NCBI RefSeq assembly: GCF_020073745.1
Contig: NZ_JAIRAU010000037.1
Span: 1-64,000 of the forward strand
From: Nannocystis pusilla
Lineage (GTDB): Bacteria > Myxococcota_A > Polyangia > Nannocystales > Nannocystaceae
DNA length: 64,000 nucleotides
Reading direction: 5' to 3'
Position numbers and translations under genes: made by a program. Each line of letters starts with the position of its first letter. Positions within the stretch are counted from its first letter, which is position 1. This document shows positions 50,279 through 58,331 of this stretch, in pieces. The notes beneath the pieces were generated by a model, which made no database searches, had not been told where the DNA came from, and was given only the letters and a program-made list of their open reading frames with translations.

Positions 50279-51667
50279 ATGAAACTGCATCCGGCCATCC
50301 CCTCGTTGGTCACACTCGCCTTCATCGTCGGCTGCGAGAGCACCGCTGGCAGCACCGACGGGTCGAGCACCGAAAACCCAGGCTCCACCGAGGGCTCAAG
50401 TCCCACCGAGGGCGCAAGCCTCACCGAGGGCTCCGCTCCCACCGAGGGTTCCGACCCCACCGAGAGCTCGAACGCGCCCACGTACTACAAAGACATCGCT
50501 CCCATCGTCAACAATGAGTGCCTCGGCTGCCACCGGGACGGCGGCGTGGCGCCGTTCTCCCTGGAAGACCCCGAGGCCGCAGCGTCGTTGAGCGGATTGC
50601 TCGCGGCTTCGGTCCAATCGCGCACGATGCCGCCGATGCCGGTCAACAACGACGGCTCGTGCCACACGTACAAGAACGCGCGGTGGCTGAGCGACGAGGA
50701 GCTCGCGCTCTTCCAAAGCTGGTCGGAAGCCGGCGCGCCGCTCGGCGACCCCGCGGACGCACCCCCACCCCCTGTGGACGACAGCCCAAAACTCAGCGGA
50801 GAACTGGCGACCTTCGACATCGGCCTCGATTACATGCCCCAGCCCGCCCCGGGCGAGCAGGACGAATATCGCTGCTTCGTCGTCGATCCCGGGATCACCG
50901 AGGACTCCTTCATCACGGGCTACGACATCCTCCCGGGCGACCCCCGCGTCGTGCACCACGTGTCGCTCTTCTACCTGCTGGACGCCGAGGCTGAGGCCGA
51001 GGCCGCGGCGCTGGACGCGGCCGACCCCGAGCCCGGGTATCGCTGCTTCGGTGCCGCCGGCGTCCAGAAGTCCATCCTGTACGGCGTCTGGGTCCCTGGC
51101 AGCGGGGCGACCATCCTCCCCGAAGGCACGGGGATTTTTCACGGCGCGGGCCGCCAGGTGGTCGTCCAAGTCCACTACAACGTGCCGGTGCCAGGCCTCT
51201 ACTCCGACCGCTCGAAGGTGACGTACCAGCTCGAGCAGGGCGCGACGTTGGAGCGGGCGTACCTGGTGCCGGCCGGCAGCTTCGAGTTCTCGGTGCCTCC
51301 CGGTGACCCGAAGGCCAACGTCAGCGCCGAGATGACGCTGGAGATGCTCGGGTGGTACGCTGGAATCACGATCCCCGGCGGCCTCCGCGTGTGGGGCTCG
51401 ATGCCTCACATGCATGTGATAGGCGAGACCCAGCAGACCACGCTGCATCACCAAGGATCCGAGCAATGCCTCACCGACGTCGACCGCTGGGACTTCCATT
51501 GGCAGGACCTGTGGTGGTACCAAACCCCGATCGACGTGTCCCCCGGCGACACCCTCAGCATCTCGTGCAACTTCGACACGTCGGGACGCGAGATGCCCAC
51601 GACTTGGGGCGAGGGGACCCACGACGAGATGTGCACGAACATCTTGTACGCGACGCTGCTTGACTAG
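50279..51667 (+). CDS. Lipoprotein: cytochrome c-like domain fused to PHM-like copper monooxygenase
   Basis: The 462-aa protein starts MKLHPAIPSLVTLAFIVGC (lipobox IVGC) and has a TEGS-repeat linker to about residue 65. A small cytochrome c domain has C81-L-G-C84-H85 and candidate axial Met117/120 (TMPPMP). The rest is a copper type II ascorbate-dependent monooxygenase fold: His pair H226-H227 (VVHHVSLFY), H299 (VQVHYN), H377-M-H379 (MPHMHVIG) and Met451 (HDEMCTN), matching the CuH and CuM ligands of peptidylglycine/dopamine monooxygenases. The heme could supply electrons in place of ascorbate. Start has GGAGG 4 nt upstream. Confidence 0.85.
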   Translation: MKLHPAIPSLVTLAFIVGCESTAGSTDGSSTENPGSTEGSSPTEGASLTEGSAPTEGSDPTESSNAPTYYKDIAPIVNNECLGCHRDGGVAPFSLEDPEAAASLSGLLAASVQSRTMPPMPVNNDGSCHTYKNARWLSDEELALFQSWSEAGAPLGDPADAPPPPVDDSPKLSGELATFDIGLDYMPQPAPGEQDEYRCFVVDPGITEDSFITGYDILPGDPRVVHHVSLFYLLDAEAEAEAAALDAADPEPGYRCFGAAGVQKSILYGVWVPGSGATILPEGTGIFHGAGRQVVVQVHYNVPVPGLYSDRSKVTYQLEQGATLERAYLVPAGSFEFSVPPGDPKANVSAEMTLEMLGWYAGITIPGGLRVWGSMPHMHVIGETQQTTLHHQGSEQCLTDVDRWDFHWQDLWWYQTPIDVSPGDTLSISCNFDTSGREMPTTWGEGTHDEMCTNILYATLLD

Positions 51668-52319
51668 CGTTCTGAACGGGCATCCACGGGGCCCCGACTC
51701 GGGGACCGCGCCCGCGCGCCTCCTCGCCGAGGGATCGGCGTCGGCGGGCCGGGACCGCGGTCGATCACGTCGCGCAGTCGCGTGCTCGTCGATGCGACCT
51801 CGCGCGGTCGATGCCGTCTGTCAAGAGCTCGATAACGAGCAACGGAAACGCGGTTCCACTCCGACGAAGATTTAGAGCCCGAAGAGTGCCCGGACGTGCA
51901 GGTGCCGAAGAGACTTTGGTGAAATCGTGTCGGCGCGGCGATAGGTGCCCCTACGGGCCCGTTTACGCTGTGTCGTCTCGAAAAGAGCCAAGATCGCTAC
52001 AAAATCGAGACGAAATTCCGAGACAACGGGGAGATCGCGCCTCCGCGCATCCGGGCTCCTGTGCCGACCTGGACTACCCGCCGGGCCAAGCTCTGCGCCC
52101 GGCGGCCGCCCGGCCGTCGAGACAGGCTAACCGATCTTCGCGGCGGGGTTCGGCCTCCTTGCGTGGCCTAAGAGACAGGCTGCTCGTCGAGAACCACGAC
52201 GTTTCCGAACTCCATGCGCTGAGCATCGCGGACGTACCAACGGCGCCGGCATATCCTGGCCTCTCCGCGCCCTCGACCGCCATCCGGTCAGGCGTGATGC
52301 TCAGCGCCGCCCGCCACAT
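51668..52319. other. Gap holding dispersed repeat copy B, no gene
   Basis: About 150 bp of non-coding sequence follow the monooxygenase stop, then copy B of the dispersed repeat. No protein-like frame is present. Confidence 0.5.
51818..52230. repeat. Dispersed repeat, copy B (apparently full length)
   Basis: It begins TGTCAAGAGCTCGATAACG, contains TTCCACTCCGACGAAGATT, TTTGGTGAAATCGTG, CCCCTACGGGCCCGTTTACG, GTCGTCTCGAAAAGAGCCAA, GAGACGAAATTCCGAGACAAC, then CGGCCGTCGAGACAGGCTAACCGA and GTGGCCTAAGAGACAGGCTG. Both halves match, in order, the two sides of IS630 copy 1 (53166-53415 and 54998-55150). It is therefore the uninterrupted reference copy, about 410 bp. Confidence 0.75.
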
Positions 52320-52480
52320 TCAGGCGATCTCTCGCAGCGCGGCGCTCAACGGCTCGACGTCATCGAGCGGGACCTGCGTGTCTGCGGGCGACCACTGGCG
52401 GAGTCGCAGCAACTTGTCGCGGCGCGACAGCGGCGTCTCGAGCATCGGCCCCAGGTCGGCCGCCGCGAACCAGCTTCGGT
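52320..52480 (-). pseudogene. C-terminal gene fragment, unknown protein
   Basis: The reverse strand reads YRSWFAAADLGPMLETPLSRRDKLLRLRQWSPADTQ followed by VPLDDVEPLSAALREIA and TGA: clearly protein-like. Upstream the reading frame is broken (AARLGVFL is in another frame), so the start is lost. A decayed gene of at least 60-130 codons is likely. Function is unknown. Confidence 0.4.
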
Positions 52481-52746
52481 AAGGAACACGCCAAGGCGCG
52501 CGGCGGCCTGCAGGCGGTCGACGCCGAGGCGGTCACCGGCGCGCGCCGCTTCGCCGGCGGCGCGCGCCGCCACAGCGCGCGCTGAGCCGCCCTCGCCGGC
52601 GCTCCTGACCGGTCCTCGCGCGTCGATCACGAGGGCCCTCGCGCCAGCGCCGGAGGATCGCGCACGAGCACGGTGAGCCCGCCGGCGCAGCGCCGGGCCG
52701 CCGCTCGCCAGACCCGCCGGTGACCGATGATATAAGGTCATCGACG

Positions 52747-53148
52747 ATGCGACCGCTCCGCCCCGCCTTCGCGCTCTCCCTCGCCCTCGCCGGCTGCGGC
52801 CCCGATAAGCCGACGAGCTCGGCCTCGGACACGACGACCGACGCCCCGGTCTGCCAGGCGAGCGAGGACTGTCCGGACGGACAGGCGTGTCTGGAGATCA
52901 TTTGCAACGGCCACGGTCTGCCCGGCTGCCCATTCTTCGCCTGCGTCATTGGCTGCGCCTTGCCCGGCGCGGCGACCCCCACGTGGAGCTGCGTCGACAA
53001 CGCCGGCTGCTGCGGCGACGCCGTGTGTGAGAACGGCTTCTGCGTCGACGTCACCGCGACCGGTACCGCCTCGACCAGCGCGACGACGGGCGGCGCGACG
53101 ACATCGACTTCTGCAACCGGCTCGGGCACCGGGAGCTCCGGCGAGTGA
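52747..53148 (+). CDS. Small Cys-rich lipoprotein
   Basis: The 133-aa protein starts MRPLRPAFALSLALAGC; the lipobox is LAGC. It has a short Thr/Ser linker, a core with nine Cys (QASEDCPDGQACLEIICNGHG, GCPFFACVIGC, SCVDNAGCCGDAVCENGFC) and ends in a Thr/Ser/Gly-rich tail (GTASTSATTGGATTSTSATG). A perfect TGTCC-GGAC-GGACA (52870-52883) encodes part of the DCPDGQAC segment. The dispersed repeat starts within 20 bp of the stop codon. Function is unknown. Confidence 0.7.
   Translation: MRPLRPAFALSLALAGCGPDKPTSSASDTTTDAPVCQASEDCPDGQACLEIICNGHGLPGCPFFACVIGCALPGAATPTWSCVDNAGCCGDAVCENGFCVDVTATGTASTSATTGGATTSTSATGSGTGSSGE
52870..52883. repeat. Perfect TGTCC-N4-GGACA unit in a lipoprotein gene
   Basis: TGTCCGGACGGACA, coding for C-P-D-G-Q within an ordinary Cys-rich module. 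Confidence 0.55.
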
Positions 53149-53165
53149 GCGACGTGCGGGCTGGA

Positions 53166-53415
53166 TGTCAAGAGCTCATTATCGCACGACTGAAACGCCA
53201 TTCCACTTCGACGAGGATTCAGGGCCAGAAGCGAACCTATGCGAGTGTTCTGCGCTGGTCTTTGGTGAAATCATGCACAGGCAGCGCTAGACCCCCCTAC
53301 GGGCCCGTTTACGGTGGGTCGTCTCGAAAAGAGCCAAATTCGCGACGAAATCGAGACGAAATTCCTCGACGACCAGGGGATCGCGCCGTCGCGCATCCGG
53401 ACTGCTGCGCCGACC
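53166..53415. repeat. Dispersed repeat, copy C left part, cut by IS630
   Basis: It matches the first 250 bp or so of copy B (TGTCAAGAGCTCATTATCG, TTCCACTTCGACGAGGATT, TTTGGTGAAATCATGC, CTACGGGCCCGTTTACG, GTCGTCTCGAAAAGAGCCAA, TCGCGCATCCGGACTGCTG) up to GCCGACC, where the TA of IS630 copy 1 begins. Its right part resumes at 54998. Confidence 0.75.
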
Positions 53416-53448
53416 TAGTACACCCGGCCCGAAGTTCTCCAGGGGTTG

Positions 53449-53769
53449 CTAGGCCCTCTCAGAGAGGGTCCAGCCGAAGTTACCGAGGAGCAGCTCGAGC
53501 AGCTCGTCGCGGGAGGCGCGGAAGGGGGTTGGTTCCCAGCGCCCGGTGTGGGTAGCCATCTCGAGTTGCCACAAGTTGGCAGCGAGGCGGCGCAGGCGCG
53601 CGTGCAGGACCGGATCGTCGGCGGGGCCGGACTCGAGGGTGATGAGAGGGGCGCGATGCCGGACGCGGATGTGTGCGAGGCCCTGGTATTGGCGCAGGAA
53701 CTGCTCGACAGCGCGAGCATCATCGTCCGTTTTCGCAGCGGTGTTGCGGCTGGTGCGTGGGCGGCTCAT
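53449..53769 (-). CDS. IS630-associated accessory protein (copy 1)
   Basis: The 106-aa protein MSRPRTSRNTAAKTDDDARAVEQF... contains YQGLAHIRVRHRAPLITLESGP, HARLRRLAANLWQLEMATHTGRWEPTPFR and DELLELLLGNFGWTLSERA. Its ATG overlaps the transposase stop by 4 nt (ATGA), so it is translated from the transposase message. I do not know the family; it is not a transposase part. It is identical in copy 2. Confidence 0.65.
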   Translation of the reverse strand: MSRPRTSRNTAAKTDDDARAVEQFLRQYQGLAHIRVRHRAPLITLESGPADDPVLHARLRRLAANLWQLEMATHTGRWEPTPFRASRDELLELLLGNFGWTLSERA

Positions 53770-54872
53770 GCGGCGTGATGCCGCTGAGTTTGGACGAAGT
53801 GGCCACGAAAGGTCCAGTTGAACGGGTGGGCTTCGTCGCGGTTCCAGCGGCGGATGAAGGCCATCACGGCGCGGGGCAAGGCACCGGCGCAGGGAAAGTC
53901 GGCGCAGCGAAGGACACGGCGCTGCAGCAGCGAGAACCAGATCTCTATCTGGTTGATCCACGAGGCGTGAATCGGCGTGTACACGAAGTGGAAGCGGTCG
54001 CCGTGGCGCTGGTTGAAGCGGACCCAACGGTTGTCCGAGCCGTCATAGTGGATGTTGAGGTTGTCCCAGACGATGTAGACCTGGCCGGTGGGATAGTTGC
54101 GGGCGAGGGCTTCCATGAAGCCCACGAGATCCTCGGCCCGCCGCTGCGGCTTGCACTCACCCAGAACCCGGCCGGTGCGGACGTCGAAGGCTGCGATCAG
54201 CGACGACGTGCCGCGGCGGACGTATTCGAACTCGAAACGGCCCGCGCGACCGGGTGCGGGGAGCTTGCTGGGGAATCTCCGTCCGAGCGCCTGCATGCCG
54301 GTCTTCTCGTCCACGCAGAGCACGTGAGCTCCGTCGGGAGGATGATGGTAGAGGTCGCAGATGCGCTGAACTTTGCGGCAGAAGTCGGGATCGGGGCTGT
54401 GTAGCCAGAGCCTCATCTTGTGCGGCCGGAAGTCCTCGTTGCGGAGGATTCGCCCCACCTCAGATACGCTGAGGCCAATACCTGTCTCATGAAGCAGGCG
54501 CCTCGCCAACGTCGCGTACGTCCACGTCGTACGCGTCTGCAGGCCGTGATTGGCAGGCTTGTCACAGGCGAGCTTGATGAGCTCGCAGCGTGCCGCCGGC
54601 GATATCCGAGCAGGTCGCCCACTTCGAGGGCGATCCTCGAGCGTCACGACCCGCCCATCACGCGCGAACCGCCCACGCCACACTCTCACCGTATCCACGT
54701 GGCAACCCAAGCTGCGCGCAATATCCTGGTTTGAGTGCCCCTCGGCGGCGAGCAGCACGAGCTTCGCCCGAAGGACGAGGCGTGCCTCGGCGCGCCCACT
54801 CCGAGCGAGCACCTTCAACTCCTCACGGACCGAAGGCGCCACACGAAGCCGTTGCGCTCGCGGGCCTGACAC
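53766..54872 (-). CDS. IS630-family transposase (copy 1)
   Basis: The 368-aa protein has two N-terminal helix-turn-helices (LVLLAAEGHSNQDIARSLGCHVDTVRVWRGRF; PARISPAARCELIKLACDKPANHGLQTRTTWTYATLARRL) and the DDE catalytic core: D188 (VLCVDEKTGMQ), D270 (YIVWDNLNIHY) and E310 (HASWINQIEIWFS). The start codon is GTG. All catalytic residues are intact. The protein is the same as in copy 2; I find only a synonymous C/T difference (Asn codon in KPANHG). Confidence 0.92.
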   Translation of the reverse strand: MSGPRAQRLRVAPSVREELKVLARSGRAEARLVLRAKLVLLAAEGHSNQDIARSLGCHVDTVRVWRGRFARDGRVVTLEDRPRSGRPARISPAARCELIKLACDKPANHGLQTRTTWTYATLARRLLHETGIGLSVSEVGRILRNEDFRPHKMRLWLHSPDPDFCRKVQRICDLYHHPPDGAHVLCVDEKTGMQALGRRFPSKLPAPGRAGRFEFEYVRRGTSSLIAAFDVRTGRVLGECKPQRRAEDLVGFMEALARNYPTGQVYIVWDNLNIHYDGSDNRWVRFNQRHGDRFHFVYTPIHASWINQIEIWFSLLQRRVLRCADFPCAGALPRAVMAFIRRWNRDEAHPFNWTFRGHFVQTQRHHAA

Positions 54873-54997
54873 ATCGACGAGATCGTTTTCGCGCCTCGTC
54901 TATTCCGCCGCCTGTATCGCCTTCGCGATGGATCCAGTTAGATCCAGGACGGAGCAGCTCGCAGGAACCCATGGAGAACTTCGGGTCGGCTGTACTA

Positions 54998-55150
54998 GAC
55001 CGCCCGCCGAACCAAGCTTCGCGGCCGGCGGCCGGCCGGCCGTCGAGACAGGCTAACCGACCTTCGCGGCGAGTTCGGCCCCTTGCGTGGCCTAAGAGAC
55101 AGGCTGCTCGTCGGGAATCACGGCGTGTCCGAGCTACATGCGCCGAGCAC
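54998..55150. repeat. Dispersed repeat, copy C right part
   Basis: It resumes with GACCGCCCGCCG and matches the end of copy B (GGCCGTCGAGACAGGCTAACCGA, TTGCGTGGCCTAAGAGACAG, GTGTCCGAGCTACATGCG). Together with 53166-53415 it forms one copy of about 400 bp split by the IS. Confidence 0.72.
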
Positions 55151-55314
55151 CGTGGGCGAAACGCCGGAGGAAGCCGAGCGAGTACAAGGCGACGAGAGGC
55201 GCGTCCGACATCACCAGCATCTTGCTGGAGCCGGGAGTTCGGCGGAAGTGCAAGCGGCGGGGCCGCCAGCGGCCCACGCCACGGACGTTCGTGGCATATA
55301 CTGGACGCGTGCGG

Positions 55315-55686
55315 ATGCCGTGGTTGTTGTTCGCGCTGCTTTGTGCCTGTGGGCCGACCCCGCCCGAGCCAGCCGGCACCGCGACGGAGACGACCTCGAC
55401 CGTGACCTCCTCGACGTCCTCGTCGACATCGTCCGGCGCGAGCGACCCAGTCACCACCACGACCGAGCCTCCGCTCGATCTGCCGTCCGTCACGCCCGAG
55501 GCCGGCTGCGCAGCGCTGTGTGCGACGCAGGCGGCATGCCACGGCGTGCCAGTCGATTCCGAGTGCGTCCCCGGATGTGTCGATGGCCTCGGACACGGAG
55601 CGGGCCATGAGCCCGGATGCATCGCCTTGCTCGACGCGTCGGCGGCGTTCGTCCGGGAGGTGCTGGCGCTCGGCGCCCGCGACTGA
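55315..55686 (+). CDS. Small Cys-containing lipoprotein
   Basis: The 123-aa protein begins MPWLLFALLCAC (lipobox LCAC), followed by a Thr/Ser linker (GTATETTSTVTSSTSSSTSSG) and a small domain with six Cys (GCAALCATQAACHGVPVDSECVPGCVDGLGHGAGHEPGC), ending ASAAFVREVLALGARD. A TATACT hexamer at 55297-55302 lies 12 bp before the ATG and may be its -10 element, which would give a very short leader. It sits between the two inverted IS630 copies. Function is unknown. Confidence 0.65.
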   Translation: MPWLLFALLCACGPTPPEPAGTATETTSTVTSSTSSSTSSGASDPVTTTTEPPLDLPSVTPEAGCAALCATQAACHGVPVDSECVPGCVDGLGHGAGHEPGCIALLDASAAFVREVLALGARD

Positions 55687-55726
55687 GCGTTGCCCTGTCG
55701 ACTCGCGTGCGGCATCTTGAATTGCG

Positions 55727-56194
55727 ATGTCGCGCGTCGTGCTCGCAGCGGTCGTGCTCGTCACCTGCGGCCCGCGCCCGCCCGTCGAGCAGACCGAGCC
55801 TATGAGCACCACCACCGGCGCAACCGGCTCGTCCTCCGCTGTGTCGGAGCCGACCACCTCGCTCACCCCGCTCGACTGCGACTCAGTGTGCGACTTCCCA
55901 TGGACCCACGACGGCGACCTCGAGATCACCCCCGCCACCGATTCCGCCGCCCTTCGCTGCCTGCGACGCGTCACCAACGACCTGACCATCCACGACTTCA
56001 CCAGACCGTTCCCCGCTGAGCTGCTCGCGCTGCGTGACGTCGACGGCTTGTTCGCCCTGCAACACAACGACGGTCTCGTCGGCCTCTCCGGCCTCGAGTG
56101 TCTACGCCGAGTCGACGTCCTGATCTTCGAGGGCAACGACACACTGACCGATCTCACCGCTACAAGGGCAAGGTTCTGGCCGCATAAGCGATAA
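55727..56194 (+). CDS. Lipoprotein with receptor-L-domain-like repeats, truncated at its 3' end
   Basis: The 155-aa product starts MSRVVLAAVVLVTC (lipobox LVTC), has a Thr/Ser linker, and then DGDLEITPATDSAALRCLRRVTNDLTIHDF, LLALRDVDGLFALQHNDGLVGLSGLECLRRVDVLIFEGNDTLTDL, which repeat the DLxI...LxxLxxLxxV...L.I.xN..L..L pattern of receptor L / leucine-rich domains. The repeats stop abruptly at LTDLTATRARFWPHKR, only 27 bp before IS630 copy 2, so the C-terminal part was probably lost by rearrangement. Confidence 0.6.
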   Translation: MSRVVLAAVVLVTCGPRPPVEQTEPMSTTTGATGSSSAVSEPTTSLTPLDCDSVCDFPWTHDGDLEITPATDSAALRCLRRVTNDLTIHDFTRPFPAELLALRDVDGLFALQHNDGLVGLSGLECLRRVDVLIFEGNDTLTDLTATRARFWPHKR

Positions 56195-56345
56195 CGCCCA
56201 TCACTTACGCCCGGCAGCACTAGTACAGCCGACCCGAAGTTCTCCATGGGTTCCTGCGAGCTGCTCCGTCCTGGATCTAACTGGATCCATCGCGAAGGCG
56301 ATACAGGCGGCGGAATAGACGAGGCGCGAAAACGATCTCGTCGAT

Positions 56346-57452
56346 GTGTCAGGCCCGCGAGCGCAACGGCTTCGTGTGGCGCCTTCGGTCCGTGAGGAGT
56401 TGAAGGTGCTCGCTCGGAGTGGGCGCGCCGAGGCACGCCTCGTCCTTCGGGCGAAGCTCGTGCTGCTCGCCGCCGAGGGGCACTCAAACCAGGATATTGC
56501 GCGCAGCTTGGGTTGCCACGTGGATACGGTGAGAGTGTGGCGTGGGCGGTTCGCGCGTGATGGGCGGGTCGTGACGCTCGAGGATCGCCCTCGAAGTGGG
56601 CGACCTGCTCGGATATCGCCGGCGGCACGCTGCGAGCTCATCAAGCTCGCCTGTGACAAGCCTGCCAACCACGGCCTGCAGACGCGTACGACGTGGACGT
56701 ACGCGACGTTGGCGAGGCGCCTGCTTCATGAGACAGGTATTGGCCTCAGCGTATCTGAGGTGGGGCGAATCCTCCGCAACGAGGACTTCCGGCCGCACAA
56801 GATGAGGCTCTGGCTACACAGCCCCGATCCCGACTTCTGCCGCAAAGTTCAGCGCATCTGCGACCTCTACCATCATCCTCCCGACGGAGCTCACGTGCTC
56901 TGCGTGGACGAGAAGACCGGCATGCAGGCGCTCGGACGGAGATTCCCCAGCAAGCTCCCCGCACCCGGTCGCGCGGGCCGTTTCGAGTTCGAATACGTCC
57001 GCCGCGGCACGTCGTCGCTGATCGCAGCCTTCGACGTCCGCACCGGCCGGGTTCTGGGTGAGTGCAAGCCGCAGCGGCGGGCCGAGGATCTCGTGGGCTT
57101 CATGGAAGCCCTCGCCCGCAACTATCCCACCGGCCAGGTCTACATCGTCTGGGACAACCTCAACATCCACTATGACGGCTCGGACAACCGTTGGGTCCGC
57201 TTCAACCAGCGCCACGGCGACCGCTTCCACTTCGTGTACACGCCGATTCACGCCTCGTGGATCAACCAGATAGAGATCTGGTTCTCGCTGCTGCAGCGCC
57301 GTGTCCTTCGCTGCGCCGACTTTCCCTGCGCCGGTGCCTTGCCCCGCGCCGTGATGGCCTTCATCCGCCGCTGGAACCGCGACGAAGCCCACCCGTTCAA
57401 CTGGACCTTTCGTGGCCACTTCGTCCAAACTCAGCGGCATCACGCCGCATGA
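56346..57452 (+). CDS. IS630-family transposase (copy 2)
   Basis: Same 368-aa transposase as copy 1: catalytic D188, D270 and E310 present, GTG start, two helix-turn-helix regions. It reads along the element, and its TGA overlaps the accessory gene's ATG. Near identity with copy 1 indicates recent activity. Confidence 0.92.
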   Translation: MSGPRAQRLRVAPSVREELKVLARSGRAEARLVLRAKLVLLAAEGHSNQDIARSLGCHVDTVRVWRGRFARDGRVVTLEDRPRSGRPARISPAARCELIKLACDKPANHGLQTRTTWTYATLARRLLHETGIGLSVSEVGRILRNEDFRPHKMRLWLHSPDPDFCRKVQRICDLYHHPPDGAHVLCVDEKTGMQALGRRFPSKLPAPGRAGRFEFEYVRRGTSSLIAAFDVRTGRVLGECKPQRRAEDLVGFMEALARNYPTGQVYIVWDNLNIHYDGSDNRWVRFNQRHGDRFHFVYTPIHASWINQIEIWFSLLQRRVLRCADFPCAGALPRAVMAFIRRWNRDEAHPFNWTFRGHFVQTQRHHAA

Positions 57453-57769
57453 GCCGCCCACGCACCAGCCGCAACACCGCTGCGAAAACGGACGATGATG
57501 CTCGCGCTGTCGAGCAGTTCCTGCGCCAATACCAGGGCCTCGCACACATCCGCGTCCGGCATCGCGCCCCTCTCATCACCCTCGAGTCCGGCCCCGCCGA
57601 CGATCCGGTCCTGCACGCGCGCCTGCGCCGCCTCGCTGCCAACTTGTGGCAACTCGAGATGGCTACCCACACCGGGCGCTGGGAACCAACCCCCTTCCGC
57701 GCCTCCCGCGACGAGCTGCTCGAGCTGCTCCTCGGTAACTTCGGCTGGACCCTCTCTGAGAGGGCCTAG
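57449..57769 (+). CDS. IS630-associated accessory protein (copy 2)
   Basis: Same 106-aa protein as at 53449, translationally coupled to the transposase through ATGA. Its conservation in both copies, with intact reading frame, suggests that it is part of the element rather than chance. Motifs such as LEMATHTGRWEPTPFR and LLLGNFGWTL are distinctive but not assigned. Confidence 0.65.
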   Translation: MSRPRTSRNTAAKTDDDARAVEQFLRQYQGLAHIRVRHRAPLITLESGPADDPVLHARLRRLAANLWQLEMATHTGRWEPTPFRASRDELLELLLGNFGWTLSERA

Positions 57770-57802
57770 CAACCCCTGGAGAACTTCGGGCCGGGTGTAC
57801 TA

Positions 57803-58331
57803 GGGCGAGAAACCCATCCCCTGGACGAGACGAACGAGTTCGAACGGCGCCGGCGCGCCATCGCGCAGCCGCTGCGCCTCGTGTTGTGGCATCCTGGCCG
57901 CCTCCAGCGTGCCTGCCTCGACCCGTTCATCCCGCCTCTCAACCGCGCTCGCGGGCGCTGGAACCCAGCGTTCCCGCACCGCGGGTCGCCCCAGACGCGT
58001 GCGAGTGGCAGTACCAACCATTCTCGCAGTTCAGGCACCGACGATCTTCAGTGCGGTTGCGTGTGAGTGGCCGGCTTCGGGTGACACGAGTCGTTTTTCA
58101 GGCGCGGGGGCCGGCACGAGTGCGCTCTTCCCCACGAAGCCCCCGCATATCCCCGACCCCAACGCCGTCTCGAGCCTGATCGAGACCCGCGAATCGACAC
58201 GGACCTCGCGGCGAACGGCGAGAACCCCAGCGCGAGCACGATTGGCTCGCCTACGACGAAATCGAATCAGGATCAGGAGGCCCAGCCCTGTCGGCTTGAC
58301 GCCATTCGAGCGGTTTGTTAGACTCCCGAAG
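57803..58331. other. 529-bp gap after IS630 copy 2, no convincing gene
   Basis: Frames in both directions are Arg/Ser/Pro-rich. A short reverse-strand stretch (about 57800-57880, PFELVRLVQGMGFSP) looks somewhat protein-like and could be a remnant cut by the IS. The promoter of the following lipoprotein gene must lie near 58290-58330. Confidence 0.4.

Larger units (their letters stand above)
53416..54997 (-). mobile_element. IS630-family element, copy 1
   Basis: Ends are TA-GTACACCCGGCCCGAAGTTCTCC at 53416 and the inverted GGAGAACTTCGGGTCGGCTGTAC-TA at 54995-54997; TA is duplicated, as is usual for this family. It holds a transposase gene and a second, overlapping small gene, both on the reverse strand. 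Copy B of the dispersed repeat shows the empty site (GCCGACC followed by GACYRCCCGCCG), so removal of the element restores a continuous repeat. It has the same 1582-bp length (with TA) as copy 2. Confidence 0.88.
56221..57802 (+). mobile_element. IS630-family element, copy 2 (inverted relative to copy 1)
   Basis: Ends are TA-GTACAGCCGACCCGAAGTTCTCC at 56221 and the inverted GGAGAACTTCGGGCCGGGTGTAC-TA at 57802. It is a practically identical reverse copy of 53416-54997, so the two form a near-perfect inverted repeat of 1582 bp with 1223 bp between. The segment between them (two lipoprotein genes and half a dispersed repeat) could invert by recombination or move as a composite element. Confidence 0.9.

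Noticed and set aside
54823..56628. 601-codon reverse frame through IS630 copy 2 into copy 1
   Set aside because: It joins antisense sequence of two insertion elements and a lipoprotein gene; it exists only because the elements are inverted copies.
53416..57802. Composite transposon carrying lipoprotein genes
   Set aside because: Both IS copies have their own target signature, and copy 1 alone interrupts a dispersed repeat whose other half lies between the copies, so they inserted independently; later joint movement is possible but not shown.
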